Shown piece by piece: positions 17,835-27,334 of a stretch of DNA of 64,000 bases. The stretch's first letter is position 1. Each line of letters starts with the position of its first letter. Source of the DNA: Ancylobacter defluvii. Lineage in GTDB: Bacteria; Pseudomonadota; Alphaproteobacteria; Rhizobiales; Xanthobacteraceae. Made by a program: the position numbers and the translations under genes. Location of the stretch: NCBI RefSeq assembly GCF_018390605.1, contig NZ_JAHBGD010000004.1, positions 59,795-123,794 on the forward strand, given 5' to 3'. The notes under the pieces are model-generated. The model saw only the letters and a list, made by a program, of their open reading frames with translations, searched no databases and had not been told where the DNA came from.

Positions 17835-17991
17835 GCACTTGCTCCCTTACCGGAGCGACTCACGACGGCTCGGCGCCGTGGGACGCACGGCGATACTCTA
17901 TAGGTAGCGTGTCAGTCTTGTGAAGCACCGCGATGCGGCATCGGCTTCACGAATGCGGCCGACGACGGGGCTGCGGCGGGGCCAGGTGGGC

Positions 17992-18675
17992 TCAGCGGAG
18001 TGGCGGCAGGCACTCGGCGAGGAAGGCGCCGCCGAGCAGCAGGCCCTCGCTGTCGATGCCGTGGCCGAGGCCGCGCGACAGATGCCCGCGCACCGGCACG
18101 CCGGCCGCCTCAAGGCTCGCCAGCGCGCGGGGCAGCGCCTGCGGCGGGATGACCTCGTCGGCATCGCCATGGATCAGCAGCACCGGCGGACGGCTGGCGA
18201 TCACCGGGCCGGCAATGTCGGCGGCACGGCCTTCCGGCACCGCATGCAGGCCGGAATAGCCGAGGATGCCGGCCAGCGGCACCGGCCGGGCAAGGCCGGT
18301 GTGCAGCGCCATCATCGTGCCCTGGCTGAAGCCGACCAGCGCCAGCCGGCCGGGCGGCAGGCGGTGGCGGGCGAGCTCGGCGTCGAGGAAGGCGTCGAGC
18401 GCGGCATGGGCCGATTGCACGCCGGTCCAGCGCTCGCGGTCGTTGCGCTCGACATAGGCGAACCACTGACGGCCGACCGGCGCGATGCCGAGCGGCTCAG
18501 GCGCATGGGGAGAGACGAAGGCGGTGCGCGGCAGCTTGTCGCCCCACAATTCGCCGAGGTCGATGAGGTCGCGCCCGTCGGCGCCGTAGCCGTGCAGCAA
18601 TACCACCAGCGAATCGGGGGCGCCGCCGGAGCGGGGGGCGAGGCGCGGGCCGTCGAGGAGGGGCGTGGCGGCCAT
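17992..18675 (-). CDS. Phospholipase/carboxylesterase family alpha/beta hydrolase
   Basis: 227 residues. LVVLLHGYGADGRDLIDL supplies the oxyanion region, VGFSQGTMMAL is the nucleophile elbow (Ser), LLIHGDADEVIP holds the acid Asp and RGLGHGID the His. This is the abhydrolase_2 (YpfH/carboxylesterase) pattern. No signal peptide is visible. Substrate is unknown. It starts 8 bases downstream of the M23 peptidase gene and may be cotranscribed with it. Confidence 0.87.
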   Translation of the reverse strand: MAATPLLDGPRLAPRSGGAPDSLVVLLHGYGADGRDLIDLGELWGDKLPRTAFVSPHAPEPLGIAPVGRQWFAYVERNDRERWTGVQSAHAALDAFLDAELARHRLPPGRLALVGFSQGTMMALHTGLARPVPLAGILGYSGLHAVPEGRAADIAGPVIASRPPVLLIHGDADEVIPPQALPRALASLEAAGVPVRGHLSRGLGHGIDSEGLLLGGAFLAECLPPLR

Positions 18676-18683
18676 GGCGGGAC

Positions 18684-20669
18684 TCAGTTGGTGGCGTCGT
18701 CGCCGCGGCCATTGCCGGCGACCTTGGGGCTGGCGCTGTGGTTGAGCAGCGCGTCGATGCGCGAGCGCTCGCCATCGAAATCGGCAAGGACCTTGCCGTC
18801 GAGGGCGCGGCCGCGCGGCAGGCGCACGCGCATCGGATCGACGAAGCGACCGTTCACCAGCACCTCATAGTGCAGGTGCGGGCCGGTGGAGAGGCCGGAG
18901 GAGCCGAGATAGCCGATGAGCTGGCCCTGGCGCACCCGCACGCCCTCGCGGATGCCCTTGGCGAAGCCGGACTGGTGCGAATAGGTGGTCACATAACCGT
19001 TGGCGTGCTGGATTTCCGTGTGCCGGCCATAGCCCGAGCTCCAGCCGGCCTTGCGGATGACGCCATTGCCGGCGGCATAGATCGGCGTGCCGACGCGGTC
19101 GGCCCAATCGACGCCGGAATGCATGCGCGAGAAGCCGAGGATCGGGTGGCGGCGCATGCCGAAGCCGGAGCGCAGCGTGCCGCCGGCGATGGGCTTGCGG
19201 ACCAGGAACTTCTTCGCGCTCTTGCCGGTCTCGTCATAGAAGTCGAGCACGTTGTCGTCCGGCGTCTGGTAGCGGTAGTAGCGCCGCTCCTCGCCGCCGA
19301 CGGTGAGGCCGGCATAGAGCACGCCGGCGGTGCCGCCGCCTTCCTCGGGATCGAACAGCACCTCGAAGCTGTCGCCCGTCCGCACCCGGCGCTGGAAGTC
19401 GACGTCGAAGGAATAGATGCGGATCAGGTTCTCGACCACCGGGCGCGGCACGTCGTGGCGCAGCGCGGTCTCCCAGATGCTCTCATAGAGCGTGATGCCG
19501 CCGCGCCCGCCGCTCTCCTCGTCGGCGTCGTCGGAGGGCATGTCGGCGACCTCGACCTCGTTGGGTTCCTCCACCGCGAGGAAGGTGCCCATGTCGGAGA
19601 GCGCGATGGTGCCCTCATGGCCCTCGTCGCTGAACACGCCGACGCGTAGCGGCACGGTGGCGCCGCCCGACGGGTCGAGCAGCACCCGCAGCCGCAGGCC
19701 GGGGGTGAGCGGGCCGCGCAGCTGCGGCGTGGCGAAGGCCGCCGCCGCCGCCTTGGCGGAAACCTCGGCGACGCCGAGATCCTCGAGGATGGAGGCGATG
19801 CTGTCGCCCTTCTTGGTGACGACGGCGCGCTCGGTCCACTCATTGCCGCCGGAGGCTTCGCCGGCGGACTTGCCGAAGGCGCTCATATTGTCCGGCGCGT
19901 TCGCCTGGGCCGCCGGGTCGGCCGGGGCATTGGCGGGAGCATAGCCGAGGGCTCCGCCGCCGAAGCTCGCCAGCGCCGGCACCGCGGCTTCGGTGAGCGG
20001 CATGCTGAATTCGGCGGTCTCGCGCACCTTCATCAGCACGTCTTCCATCGACAGCTCGGCGGCGAATTTCGTCGAGGGCGGCAGGCTGGCGAGGTCGCGC
20101 ACCATCAAGGTGAGCTCGCCGGTGGGCTCGGCCTGCGGGGTGTCGTCGCCCTGATCGTCGGCGGAGGTGTCGGCGATCAGCTTGGCCGGGTTGAAGCGCG
20201 GCACGTCGGACGAGACCGAGGTGACCGACTGGGCGAGATTGGTGTTCACCCGCGTCACCGCCCGCACCTTGATCACCTCGCGGTCGCCATCCTTGGTGGT
20301 GGTGGACAGGCGCAGGGTCTGGCGAGCGTTGAAGCTCTCATTGATGATCGACATGCGGTCGCCCTTGCGGGCGACGTTTGACGGCCGCTCGCCGGCGGCC
20401 AGCGCCCCGCGCAGGGCGGAGCGCACCGTCTCGGGCGACTGGGCGAAGCGGTATTCGTTGTCGAGCGCGGCATAGACCGCGCCGCCCATCAGCGCGGCGC
20501 CGCAAATGCCGGTGAGCAGGGTGGCCATCAGCCAGCGGATGGAGATCCGGCGGCGGTTGATCGGCTCTTCGGTATCGCCGTCAACGCCCAGCGGCGGCTC
20601 GTCGCCGAGATCGACCGCCGCGCCGCGCCAACGTCGCAGGCCGTTTGGTCCGAGCCGCGTCTCCACCAA
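18684..20669 (-). CDS. M23-family metallopeptidase, membrane anchored
   Basis: 661 residues. One membrane helix lies near residue 45-70 (IRWLMATLLTGICGAALMGG) after a charged cytoplasmic N-terminus, placing the rest in the periplasm. Around residues 290-330 is a LysM/OapA-like segment (VVTKKGDSIASILEDLGV). The C-terminal peptidase_M23 domain shows GFGMRRHPILG, MHSGVDWADRVGTPIYAA, and STGPHLHYEVLVNG, which together hold the zinc ligands His, Asp and His. It probably cuts or modulates peptidoglycan cross-links during growth or division. The middle region (about 100-290) is poorly conserved. Confidence 0.9.
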   Translation of the reverse strand: MVETRLGPNGLRRWRGAAVDLGDEPPLGVDGDTEEPINRRRISIRWLMATLLTGICGAALMGGAVYAALDNEYRFAQSPETVRSALRGALAAGERPSNVARKGDRMSIINESFNARQTLRLSTTTKDGDREVIKVRAVTRVNTNLAQSVTSVSSDVPRFNPAKLIADTSADDQGDDTPQAEPTGELTLMVRDLASLPPSTKFAAELSMEDVLMKVRETAEFSMPLTEAAVPALASFGGGALGYAPANAPADPAAQANAPDNMSAFGKSAGEASGGNEWTERAVVTKKGDSIASILEDLGVAEVSAKAAAAAFATPQLRGPLTPGLRLRVLLDPSGGATVPLRVGVFSDEGHEGTIALSDMGTFLAVEEPNEVEVADMPSDDADEESGGRGGITLYESIWETALRHDVPRPVVENLIRIYSFDVDFQRRVRTGDSFEVLFDPEEGGGTAGVLYAGLTVGGEERRYYRYQTPDDNVLDFYDETGKSAKKFLVRKPIAGGTLRSGFGMRRHPILGFSRMHSGVDWADRVGTPIYAAGNGVIRKAGWSSGYGRHTEIQHANGYVTTYSHQSGFAKGIREGVRVRQGQLIGYLGSSGLSTGPHLHYEVLVNGRFVDPMRVRLPRGRALDGKVLADFDGERSRIDALLNHSASPKVAGNGRGDDATN

Positions 20670-20902
20670 CAGATTCTATCCCCGTGTCTCGCGGCGCTCC
20701 CAAGGCCGCCACTCAGAAATCCCGCGTCCGTTGGCCGGACGTCGCTCGCGCCTGACGGCTATCCCAGACCGCGGCGGGCGGGACGATGCCGTCCCGGCAA
20801 CGCGGCGTCAACCCGGCGCGAATTCCGGCGACGCCTGAGCGTCGTGACGGATGTAGATCGCCGTCTCGCGGCGAAACCATGGCGGGAGCGGCATTTGTCC
20901 CG

Positions 20903-22075
20903 TCATTCGGCGCTGGCCGACTTGCGGCGCAGCGGCGAAGCCAGCGGCAGCGGCACGCTGGCGAGCGTGGTGGCGGCGCGGGTGGCACCGGGCCGGGCCG
21001 CGCCAACGCCCGCCGCGCCGGGGCGCAGCGGCAGCGGTTCGGCGGCGGCGGCCAGCCGGCCGGCAGCCGGGACGTCGGCCGCGAGGGTGCCGGCGGTGCC
21101 AGGCGCCGGCTCGTCCGGAACCGGCTGGCCGGGCGTGCCATAGCGCTTGAAGAACGACCAGATCTCGTTGGGCGCATCGATGCCGCTGCGGCGCGGCCCG
21201 AGCAGCAGCGCGGCGAGGGCGTCGCCGGCATCGATGGACTGGGGCGGCGGCTGGTGGCCGCCGGCAATCTCGTAATAGGCGACCGCCGCGCCGCCGGCGC
21301 AGCTGTTGAAACGGAAGATGACGGCGTTCGGCGCCTCGCTGACCTCGGGCGAGGCGCAGCCGTCGATGCGGGCGAAAAGCTGGGCGCTCTCCCGCGCCGA
21401 CATCAGCCGGGCGCCGGGGGTCGGGCGGCCGAACATCGGCACGATGGGATCATAAGTGCCGTTCATCATCAGGATCGGCACCGGCCGGGACGGCTTGCAG
21501 CTCTCGGCATAGCCGACCGGCACCGTCATCATCATGGTGGCGAAGGCGGCGAAGCCATCGGCATGGCGGCAGGCGATGAAGGCGGTGAGGAAGCCGCCAT
21601 TGGAAAAGCCCATCAGATAGGCGCGGCCGGGATCGGCCAGGCCTTCGGCGACGAGCTGGTCGCGCACCGCCAGCACGAAGCCGGCATCGTCGCGGGCGTG
21701 AAGGATCGGCAGGAAGCCGGCGACGGAAGCGCGCCCGTCGTTCCAGATCAGGTTGATGCCCTTGGGATAGGCGACGACGAAGCCCTCGCGATCGGCGACC
21801 GCGTCGAGATCGAGATAGCGCTGCATGATGCCGGCCGATTGCAGCGCACCATGCAGGGCGATGACCAGCGGCCGGGGACCGGGCGGAATATTCTTCGGTA
21901 CATGCAGGATGTAGTCGCGCGTCGTGCCCTGGAAGGCGAGGGAGCGCTGCTGCGCCTGCGCCGCCGCGAACGGCCCCAGCAGGGCCGGAGCCACGAGCAA
22001 CGCCGCCACGGCGACAACGAATCGGCTCATTTCCGACAGCCGGCCCGACAGCCGGGCAAATACTGCAAGCCGCAT
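20903..22075 (-). CDS. Secreted PHB-depolymerase/feruloyl-esterase-like hydrolase (LpqC family)
   Basis: 390 residues with a signal peptide (VVAVAALLVAPALLG, then AAAQAQQ). The first block PLVIALHGALQSAG and the nucleophile motif MGFSNGGFLTAF (Ser) are those of esterase_PHB depolymerases. The Asp lies in MMNGTYDPIVP and the His in AGGHQPPP. The C-terminal 80 residues are Ala/Pro-rich and unlikely to be catalytic. ATG 22075 has GAGGG six bases upstream; ATG 22030, right before the hydrophobic stretch, is the alternative. The substrate is not predictable, since family members act on polyhydroxyalkanoates or aromatic esters. Confidence 0.82.
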   Translation of the reverse strand: MRLAVFARLSGRLSEMSRFVVAVAALLVAPALLGPFAAAQAQQRSLAFQGTTRDYILHVPKNIPPGPRPLVIALHGALQSAGIMQRYLDLDAVADREGFVVAYPKGINLIWNDGRASVAGFLPILHARDDAGFVLAVRDQLVAEGLADPGRAYLMGFSNGGFLTAFIACRHADGFAAFATMMMTVPVGYAESCKPSRPVPILMMNGTYDPIVPMFGRPTPGARLMSARESAQLFARIDGCASPEVSEAPNAVIFRFNSCAGGAAVAYYEIAGGHQPPPQSIDAGDALAALLLGPRRSGIDAPNEIWSFFKRYGTPGQPVPDEPAPGTAGTLAADVPAAGRLAAAAEPLPLRPGAAGVGAARPGATRAATTLASVPLPLASPLRRKSASAE

Positions 22076-22311
22076 GCCGGCCCTCGCTCACGCCACCATC
22101 CGGCGGTCATTGACGCCGCCATTCCGTCAATTAGATGGCAAAGATGGTTAATCGTCGGTGACCGGGGCGATTGCCTCCTGACAAGACCGACCGGCGGCGA
22201 TAGGTTCCGCTTGCTGCGACGCACCCAAAAACCTATAGACGTCGCCTTTGGAATGATTGCGAACTGCTATCGTTTCCGCTACGCACACCGCATAGACTGA
22301 AGGACCCCGCG

Positions 22312-22713
22312 ATGTCCGACATGCAGGGCGCTGCCCGACGGCCGCTTTCGCCGCATCTCCAGATCTACCGGCCGATGCTCACGATGATGATGTCCATCGT
22401 GCACCGCATCACCGGCGTGGCGCTTTATTTCGGCACCTTCCTGCTGATCGTCTGGCTGGTGGCGGCGGCAAGCTCCGACGACGCCTTCGCCACGGTGAAC
22501 GCCGTCTATGGCAGCTGGATCGGCCTCATCGGCCTGTTCGGCTTCAGCTGGGCGCTGCTGCACCACATGCTGGGCGGGCTGCGCCACTTCATCTGGGACA
22601 TGGGCCACGGCTTCGGGCCGCAGGCGCGCGAACTGATGGCCAAGCTGACCATCGGCGGCTCGGTGGTGCTCACCGTGCTGCTGTGGATCGTCATCTACGC
22701 GGTGAAGGGCTGA
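22312..22713 (+). CDS. sdhC: Succinate dehydrogenase cytochrome b556 subunit
   Basis: 133 residues with three membrane helices. The N-terminal [20 protein letters not shown] and [13 protein letters not shown] are the quinone-site signature (Ser and Arg), and [16 protein letters not shown] carries the heme-ligand His. It anchors the SdhAB catalytic dimer and reduces ubiquinone. It is the first gene of sdhCDAB. The promoter must lie in the 236-base gap upstream, which I could not resolve into clear hexamers. Confidence 0.95.
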   Translation: MSDMQGAARRPLSPHLQIYRPMLTMMMSIVHRITGVALYFGTFLLIVWLVAAASSDDAFATVNAVYGSWIGLIGLFGFSWALLHHMLGGLRHFIWDMGHGFGPQARELMAKLTIGGSVVLTVLLWIVIYAVKG

Positions 22714-22716
22714 GGC

Positions 22717-23124
22717 ATGAGCGGATCTTCCGAATTCCCGGGTTCCTCGCTGCGCACGCCGCGCCGCCGTGTCGCCGGTCTCGGCGCCGCCCATTCCGGC
22801 ACCCATCATTTCTGGCTTCAGCGCGTGACCGCGCTCGCCAATGTGCCGCTGACCCTTGCGTTTCTCGCAGTGCTGATCTGCGTCGCCGGCGAAAGCCCCG
22901 AGCGGGTGCTGGCCACCATCGGCCACCCGGTCGTGGCGATCATCCTCATCCTCGCCATCATTTCCATCACCACCCATATGCGTGCCGGCATGCAGGTGGT
23001 GATCGAGGACTACGTGCATGGGGAGGGCGCCAAGGTGCTCTCGCTCGTCGCCAACACCTTCTTCTGCGCCGCCATGGGCTGCGCCGGGGTGTTCGCGATC
23101 CTCAAGATCAGCTTCGGAGGCTGA
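22717..23124 (+). CDS. sdhD: Succinate dehydrogenase hydrophobic membrane anchor subunit
   Basis: 135 residues with three membrane helices. [21 protein letters not shown] is the family signature near the N-terminus, [15 protein letters not shown] carries the heme-ligand and quinone-site residues, and the last helix is [16 protein letters not shown]. It pairs with SdhC in the membrane domain of complex II. It begins 3 bases after the sdhC stop. Confidence 0.94.
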   Translation: MSGSSEFPGSSLRTPRRRVAGLGAAHSGTHHFWLQRVTALANVPLTLAFLAVLICVAGESPERVLATIGHPVVAIILILAIISITTHMRAGMQVVIEDYVHGEGAKVLSLVANTFFCAAMGCAGVFAILKISFGG

Positions 23125-23129
23125 GTTCC

Positions 23130-24986
23130 ATGGCCGAGACGCACTCTGCAAACGGATCTGCCGCCAATGGCGCGACCCCGCATGCCGCCCATCTGAACGG
23201 CGCCTATCCGATCACCGACCATACCTATGACGTGGTGGTGGTCGGCGCCGGCGGCGCCGGCCTGCGCGCCGTGGTCGGCTGTTCCGAGGCCGGGCTGCGC
23301 ACCGCCTGCGTGACCAAGGTGTTCCCGACCCGCTCGCACACCGTGGCGGCGCAGGGCGGCATCGCCGCCTCGCTCGGCAATATGGGCACCGACGACTGGC
23401 GCTACCATATGTACGACACCGTCAAGGGGTCGGACTGGCTGGGCGACCAGGACGCCATCGAATATCTGGTGCGCCATGCGCCGGCGGCGGTCTATGAGCT
23501 GGAGCACTGGGGCGTGCCGTTCTCGCGCACCGAGGCCGGCAAGATCTACCAGCGCCCGTTCGGCGGCATGACCATCGACTACGGCAAGACCCCGGCGCAG
23601 CGCACCTGCGCCGCTGCCGACCGCACCGGCCACGCCATCCTGCACACGCTCTACGGCGCGGCGCTGAAGCACAATGCCGAGTTCTTCATCGAGTATTTCG
23701 CCCTCGACCTGATCATGGACGAGGACGGCCGCTGCCGCGGCATCGTGGCGCTGAAGATGGACGACGGCACCATCCACCGCTTCCGGGCGCAGACGGTTAT
23801 CCTCGCCACCGGCGGCTATGGCCGCGCCTATTTCTCCGCCACCTCCGCCCATACCTGCACCGGCGACGGCAACGCCATGGTCCTGCGCGCCGGCCTGCCC
23901 TTGCAGGACATGGAGTTCGTGCAGTTCCACCCGACCGGCATCTACGGCTCGGGCTGCCTGATCACCGAAGGCGCACGCGGCGAGGGCGGCTACCTCACCA
24001 ATGCCGAGGGCGAGCGCTTCATGGAGCGCTACGCCCCCTCGGCCAAGGACCTCGCCTCGCGCGACGTGGTCTCGCGCTCCATGACCATGGAGATCCGCGA
24101 GGGCCGCGGCGTCGGCAAGAGCAAGGACCACATCTTCCTGCACCTCGACCATCTCGACCCGGCGATCCTGCACGAGCGCCTGCCGGGCATTTCCGAGAGC
24201 GCCAAGATCTTCGCCGGCGTCGATGTGACCAAGGAGCCGATCCCGGTGCTGCCGACGGTGCACTACAACATGGGCGGCATCCCCACCAACTTCCACGGCG
24301 AGGTGGTGACCAAGAAGGACGGCAACCCCGACCACGTGGTGCCCGGCCTGATGGCGGTGGGCGAATGCGCCTGCGTGTCGATCCACGGCGCCAACCGCCT
24401 CGGTTCCAACTCGCTGACCGACCTGGTGGTGTTCGGCCGCGCCGCGGCGCTGCGCTGCGCCGAGCTGCTCACGCCGGGCGACAAGCAGCGCGAATTGCCG
24501 GCGGATTCGGCCGAGCTGGCGCTGTCGCGGCTCGACCATTTCCGCAACGCCGATGGCGGCACGCCGACCGCGGATCTGCGCCTGTCCATGCAGAAGGTGA
24601 TGCAGAACAACTGCGCCGTCTACCGCACCGGCGAGGTGCTGGAAGAGGGCCGCAAGCTGATCGCCGACGTGTTCGCCGGCACCGACGACATCGACGTCAC
24701 CGACCGCTCGCTGGTGTGGAACTCCGACCTCATCGAGACGCTGGAATATGACAACCTGATCTGTCTCGCCTCGGTGACGATGGAATCGGCCGCCGCTCGT
24801 ACGGAAAGCCGCGGCGCCCATGCGCGCGAGGATTTCCCGGACCGCGACGATGCCAAGTGGATGAAGCACACGCTGGCCTTCGTCGATTTCGACAAGCGTT
24901 CGGTGAAGCTCGACGACCGTCCGGTGCACACCTACACGCTCTCGAACGACATCCAGTACATCGAGCCGCGCAAGCGGGTTTACTGA
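23130..24986 (+). CDS. sdhA: Succinate dehydrogenase flavoprotein subunit
   Basis: 618 residues. The FAD dinucleotide fold is [26 protein letters not shown] contains the His that links FAD covalently. The active-site regions are [21 protein letters not shown] and [20 protein letters not shown]-terminal [14 protein letters not shown] and YIEPRKRVY are typical of mitochondrial and alphaproteobacterial SdhA. It oxidises succinate to fumarate in the citric acid cycle. ATG 23130 follows GGAGG at the sdhD end; the longer upstream frame overlaps sdhD and is not used. Confidence 0.97.
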   Translation: MAETHSANGSAANGATPHAAHLNGAYPITDHTYDVVVVGAGGAGLRAVVGCSEAGLRTACVTKVFPTRSHTVAAQGGIAASLGNMGTDDWRYHMYDTVKGSDWLGDQDAIEYLVRHAPAAVYELEHWGVPFSRTEAGKIYQRPFGGMTIDYGKTPAQRTCAAADRTGHAILHTLYGAALKHNAEFFIEYFALDLIMDEDGRCRGIVALKMDDGTIHRFRAQTVILATGGYGRAYFSATSAHTCTGDGNAMVLRAGLPLQDMEFVQFHPTGIYGSGCLITEGARGEGGYLTNAEGERFMERYAPSAKDLASRDVVSRSMTMEIREGRGVGKSKDHIFLHLDHLDPAILHERLPGISESAKIFAGVDVTKEPIPVLPTVHYNMGGIPTNFHGEVVTKKDGNPDHVVPGLMAVGECACVSIHGANRLGSNSLTDLVVFGRAAALRCAELLTPGDKQRELPADSAELALSRLDHFRNADGGTPTADLRLSMQKVMQNNCAVYRTGEVLEEGRKLIADVFAGTDDIDVTDRSLVWNSDLIETLEYDNLICLASVTMESAAARTESRGAHAREDFPDRDDAKWMKHTLAFVDFDKRSVKLDDRPVHTYTLSNDIQYIEPRKRVY

Positions 24987-25062
24987 CAAGCCGGCGGCAT
25001 CGGTCGCCGGTATTTACCGACAGGCCTGCGGCAGCGGCCGCAAGCGGAGATGAAGGCCGAAC

Positions 25063-25845
25063 ATGGTCCAGCTGACGCTTCCGAAGAACTCCCAGCTCGT
25101 CGACGGCACGGTGTGGCCGAAGCCGGAAGGCACCAACCGGCTGACCGAATACCGCATCTATCGCTGGAACCCGGATGACGGCAAGAACCCGCATGTCGAC
25201 ACCTATTATGTCGACCGCGACGATTGCGGGCCGATGGTGCTGGATGGCCTGATCTACATCAAGAACAAGATCGACCCGACGCTGACCTTCCGCCGCTCCT
25301 GCCGCGAGGGCATCTGCGGCTCCTGCGCCATGAATATCGACGGCACCAACACGCTGGCCTGCCTCAAGAGCATGGACGACGTGACGGCGAAGTCGGTCAA
25401 CATCTACCCGCTGCCGCATATGCCGGTGGTGAAGGACCTGGTGCCGGACCTCACCCAGTTCTACGCCCAGCACGCCTCGGTGGAGCCGTGGCTGCACACC
25501 AAGACCCCGGCGCCGGAAAAGGAATGGCCGCAGGGCCGCCAGGACCGCGAGAAGCTTGACGGGCTGTATGAGTGCATCCTGTGCGCCTGCTGCTCGACCT
25601 CCTGCCCGAGCTACTGGTGGAACGGCGACCGCTATCTCGGCCCGGCCGCGCTGCTGCAGGCCTATCGCTGGCTGATCGACAGCCGCGACGAGGCGACCCC
25701 CGAGCGGCTCGACGACCTCGAGGATCCGTTCCGGCTGTATCGCTGCCACACCATCATGAACTGCGCCAAGGCCTGCCCGAAGGGTCTGAACCCGGCCAAG
25801 GCGATCGCCGAGATCAAGAAGATGATGGTCGCCCGCCAGTTCTGA
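25063..25845 (+). CDS. sdhB: Succinate dehydrogenase iron-sulfur subunit
   Basis: 260 residues. The [2Fe-2S] ligands are in [15 protein letters not shown] and the following LACL. The [4Fe-4S] and [3Fe-4S] ligands lie in [17 protein letters not shown] and [17 protein letters not shown]. It relays electrons from SdhA to the membrane anchor. It is the last gene of sdhCDAB, 76 bases after sdhA. Confidence 0.97.
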   Translation: MVQLTLPKNSQLVDGTVWPKPEGTNRLTEYRIYRWNPDDGKNPHVDTYYVDRDDCGPMVLDGLIYIKNKIDPTLTFRRSCREGICGSCAMNIDGTNTLACLKSMDDVTAKSVNIYPLPHMPVVKDLVPDLTQFYAQHASVEPWLHTKTPAPEKEWPQGRQDREKLDGLYECILCACCSTSCPSYWWNGDRYLGPAALLQAYRWLIDSRDEATPERLDDLEDPFRLYRCHTIMNCAKACPKGLNPAKAIAEIKKMMVARQF

Positions 25846-25874
25846 GGCGGCTTCTTTCTTTCCGAAGGATCGAC

Positions 25875-25981
25875 ATGGCCGGGATGAGCCCGGCACGTGT
25901 TTGGTTTCAGCGGGGCCGGGCTCGTTCCGGCCATGTGTTTGATTTCAGCATGGCCGGGCTCGTCCCGGCCATGCGCGTTTC
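25875..25981. repeat. Three tandem copies of a 37-38 bp palindromic repeat
   Basis: Units start at 25875, 25912 and 25950. Each opens with a GGCCGGG...CCCGGCC-type dyad (for example GGCCGGGCTCGTCCCGGCC in the third). The first two are joined to the next by a shared spacer close to GTGTTTGATTTCAGC. This type of 'ATGGCCGGG' repeat is common in intergenic DNA of Hyphomicrobiales and is often mistranslated as small proteins. It lies just after sdhB and could act as a transcription-end or mRNA-stability element. Confidence 0.7.
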
Positions 25982-26037
25982 GGGGGCGTGTGAGAGGTGT
26001 CGGGGCGTCTCGCCCCCTCACCCGGCGCTGCGCGCCG

Positions 26038-26060
26038 ACCTCTCCCCGACGGGGAGAGGT
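26038..26060. repeat. GC-rich palindrome (second copy of the 17236 type)
   Basis: ACCTCTCCCC, loop GAC, GGGGAGAGGT: a perfect 10-bp stem that shares its core with 17236-17258. It lies in the sdhB-gluQ gap (25846-26231), which holds no gene I can support. The remaining part of that gap, 26061-26231, is GC-rich without clear structure. Confidence 0.65.
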
Positions 26061-26231
26061 GAAGGAAGGTGTCGCCGCGCGTCATGCCGGGAGCGGCACG
26101 GGCATCCGTCTCACGAGCACTGTCGCGGCGGATAAGTGGCTCGCTCCCCCCGCGGGAGACGCGGGCGGGATGAGAGTGCTTCGCCGGCATCCCTCTCGCC
26201 TTGCGCGGCGCTCCTGGCGTAGAGAAGGTCG

Positions 26232-27128
26232 ATGCCGCGCTCCGATCCCCGCCCCGTCTTCCGCTTCGCGCCGAGCCCGAATGGCTGGCTGCATCTCGGC
26301 CATGCCCGTTCGGCGCTGATCAACGCGCAGATGGCGTGGGAGACCGGCGGGCGGCTGCTGCTGCGCATCGAGGATATCGACGCCACGCGCTGCCGGCCGG
26401 AATACGAGGCGGCGATCTATGAGGACCTCGCCTGGCTCGGCCTCGACTGGGAGCAGCCGGTGCGCCGGCAATCCGAGCACATGAACGCCTACCGCGCGGC
26501 GCTGGAGCGGCTTGAGGCGATGGGCCTCGTCTATGCCAGCTTCGAGAGCCGTGCCGAGATCCGCGCCGAGGTCGCGGCCCGGCCGGGCTGGCCAAGCGAC
26601 CCGGACGGGGCGCCGCTGTTCCCGTTCGCCCGCGCGGCGACCGGCGAGGCGGAGGGCCGCGGCGGGCCGGCGGCGGGAGAGTCCCAACCCCAACTCCAAC
26701 CCCCGTCCCATTCCCAGCCGCATGCGTTGCGGCTCGACATGGCCCAGGCAGTGGCGCGGGCCGGCGGGGGGCTGTGCTGGCGGGAATGGGGCGTGGCGGA
26801 GCCGGTGATCGCCGACCCCGGTGCCTGGGGCGACGTCGTCCTTGCCCGCAAGGAGACGCCGACCAGCTATCACCTCTCGGTCGTGGTCGACGATGCGCTG
26901 CAAGGCGTGACGCATGTGGTGCGCGGCACCGACCTGAAGGCGGCGACCTCGGTGCACCGGCTGCTCCAGCGGCTGCTCGACCTGCCGGAACCGCTTTATC
27001 ACCATCATACGCTGGTGCTGGACGCCGAAGGGCGCAAGCTTTCCAAATCGATCGGCTCGGAAAGCCTGCGCGAGCTGCGCGCGCGGGGCGTGAGCGCCGC
27101 CGAGGTGCGGAACATGGCGCTCGGCTAG
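26232..27128 (+). CDS. gluQ: Glutamyl-queuosine tRNA(Asp) synthetase (GluQRS)
   Basis: 298 residues, the catalytic core of GluRS without the anticodon-binding domain. [17 protein letters not shown] is the HIGH region, [12 protein letters not shown] follows, [16 protein letters not shown] is typical, and KLSKS is the KMSKS-like loop. It glutamylates the queuosine base of tRNA(Asp). Two oddities are visible. The zinc cysteines usual after 'VYxCxC' are replaced ([11 protein letters not shown]). A Gln/Pro/Ser-rich insert lies at about residues 145-162. The TAG stop falls inside a palindromic repeat end (27125-27132). Confidence 0.9.
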   Translation: MPRSDPRPVFRFAPSPNGWLHLGHARSALINAQMAWETGGRLLLRIEDIDATRCRPEYEAAIYEDLAWLGLDWEQPVRRQSEHMNAYRAALERLEAMGLVYASFESRAEIRAEVAARPGWPSDPDGAPLFPFARAATGEAEGRGGPAAGESQPQLQPPSHSQPHALRLDMAQAVARAGGGLCWREWGVAEPVIADPGAWGDVVLARKETPTSYHLSVVVDDALQGVTHVVRGTDLKAATSVHRLLQRLLDLPEPLYHHHTLVLDAEGRKLSKSIGSESLRELRARGVSAAEVRNMALG

Positions 27129-27231
27129 AGCAGTTCCGGCGAAATCCGGTTCACCGGAATCGCTCGAGCGCTTTGTTTGTACGCAATTCTTTTCGCAAAC
27201 CCGCGGCGCACTTTTGCGGGCATTGCTCTAG
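27125..27231. repeat. 107-bp palindromic intergenic element with CTAGAGCA/TGCTCTAG ends
   Basis: The element opens with CTAGAGCA (27125-27132) and closes with TGCTCTAG (27224-27231), perfect 8-bp terminal inverted repeats. Inside, TCCGGTTCACCGGA (27146-27159) is a second dyad. Elements with 'CTAGAGCA..TCCGGxxxxxCCGGA' are a known dispersed repeat type in alphaproteobacteria. The gluQ stop codon TAG (27126-27128) is contributed by the left end. I see no other full copy in this window. Confidence 0.6.
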
Positions 27232-27334
27232 GCATCGCCGCGCCGTTCCCGCAACCTGTCGCGCTGCGTCAAGCCGATGTCATCGGCGGCGGCTATCCCT
27301 TCGCCGTCACTTGCCGGGGGAAGGGAAACCGCCA

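Noticed and set aside
22262..22280. Partial match (ATCGTTTCC) to the siderophore iron box upstream of sdhC
   Set aside because: Only part of the right side matches and the AGAA half is missing; too weak to call a regulator site.
25875..25981. Possible CRISPR array in the tandem repeats after sdhB
   Set aside because: Units of 37-38 bp are directly adjacent without unique spacers and there are no cas genes.
25897..26319. Small ORFs in the sdhB-gluQ gap
   Set aside because: They are translations of tandem GGCCGGG palindromes and GC-rich hairpins, not conserved proteins.
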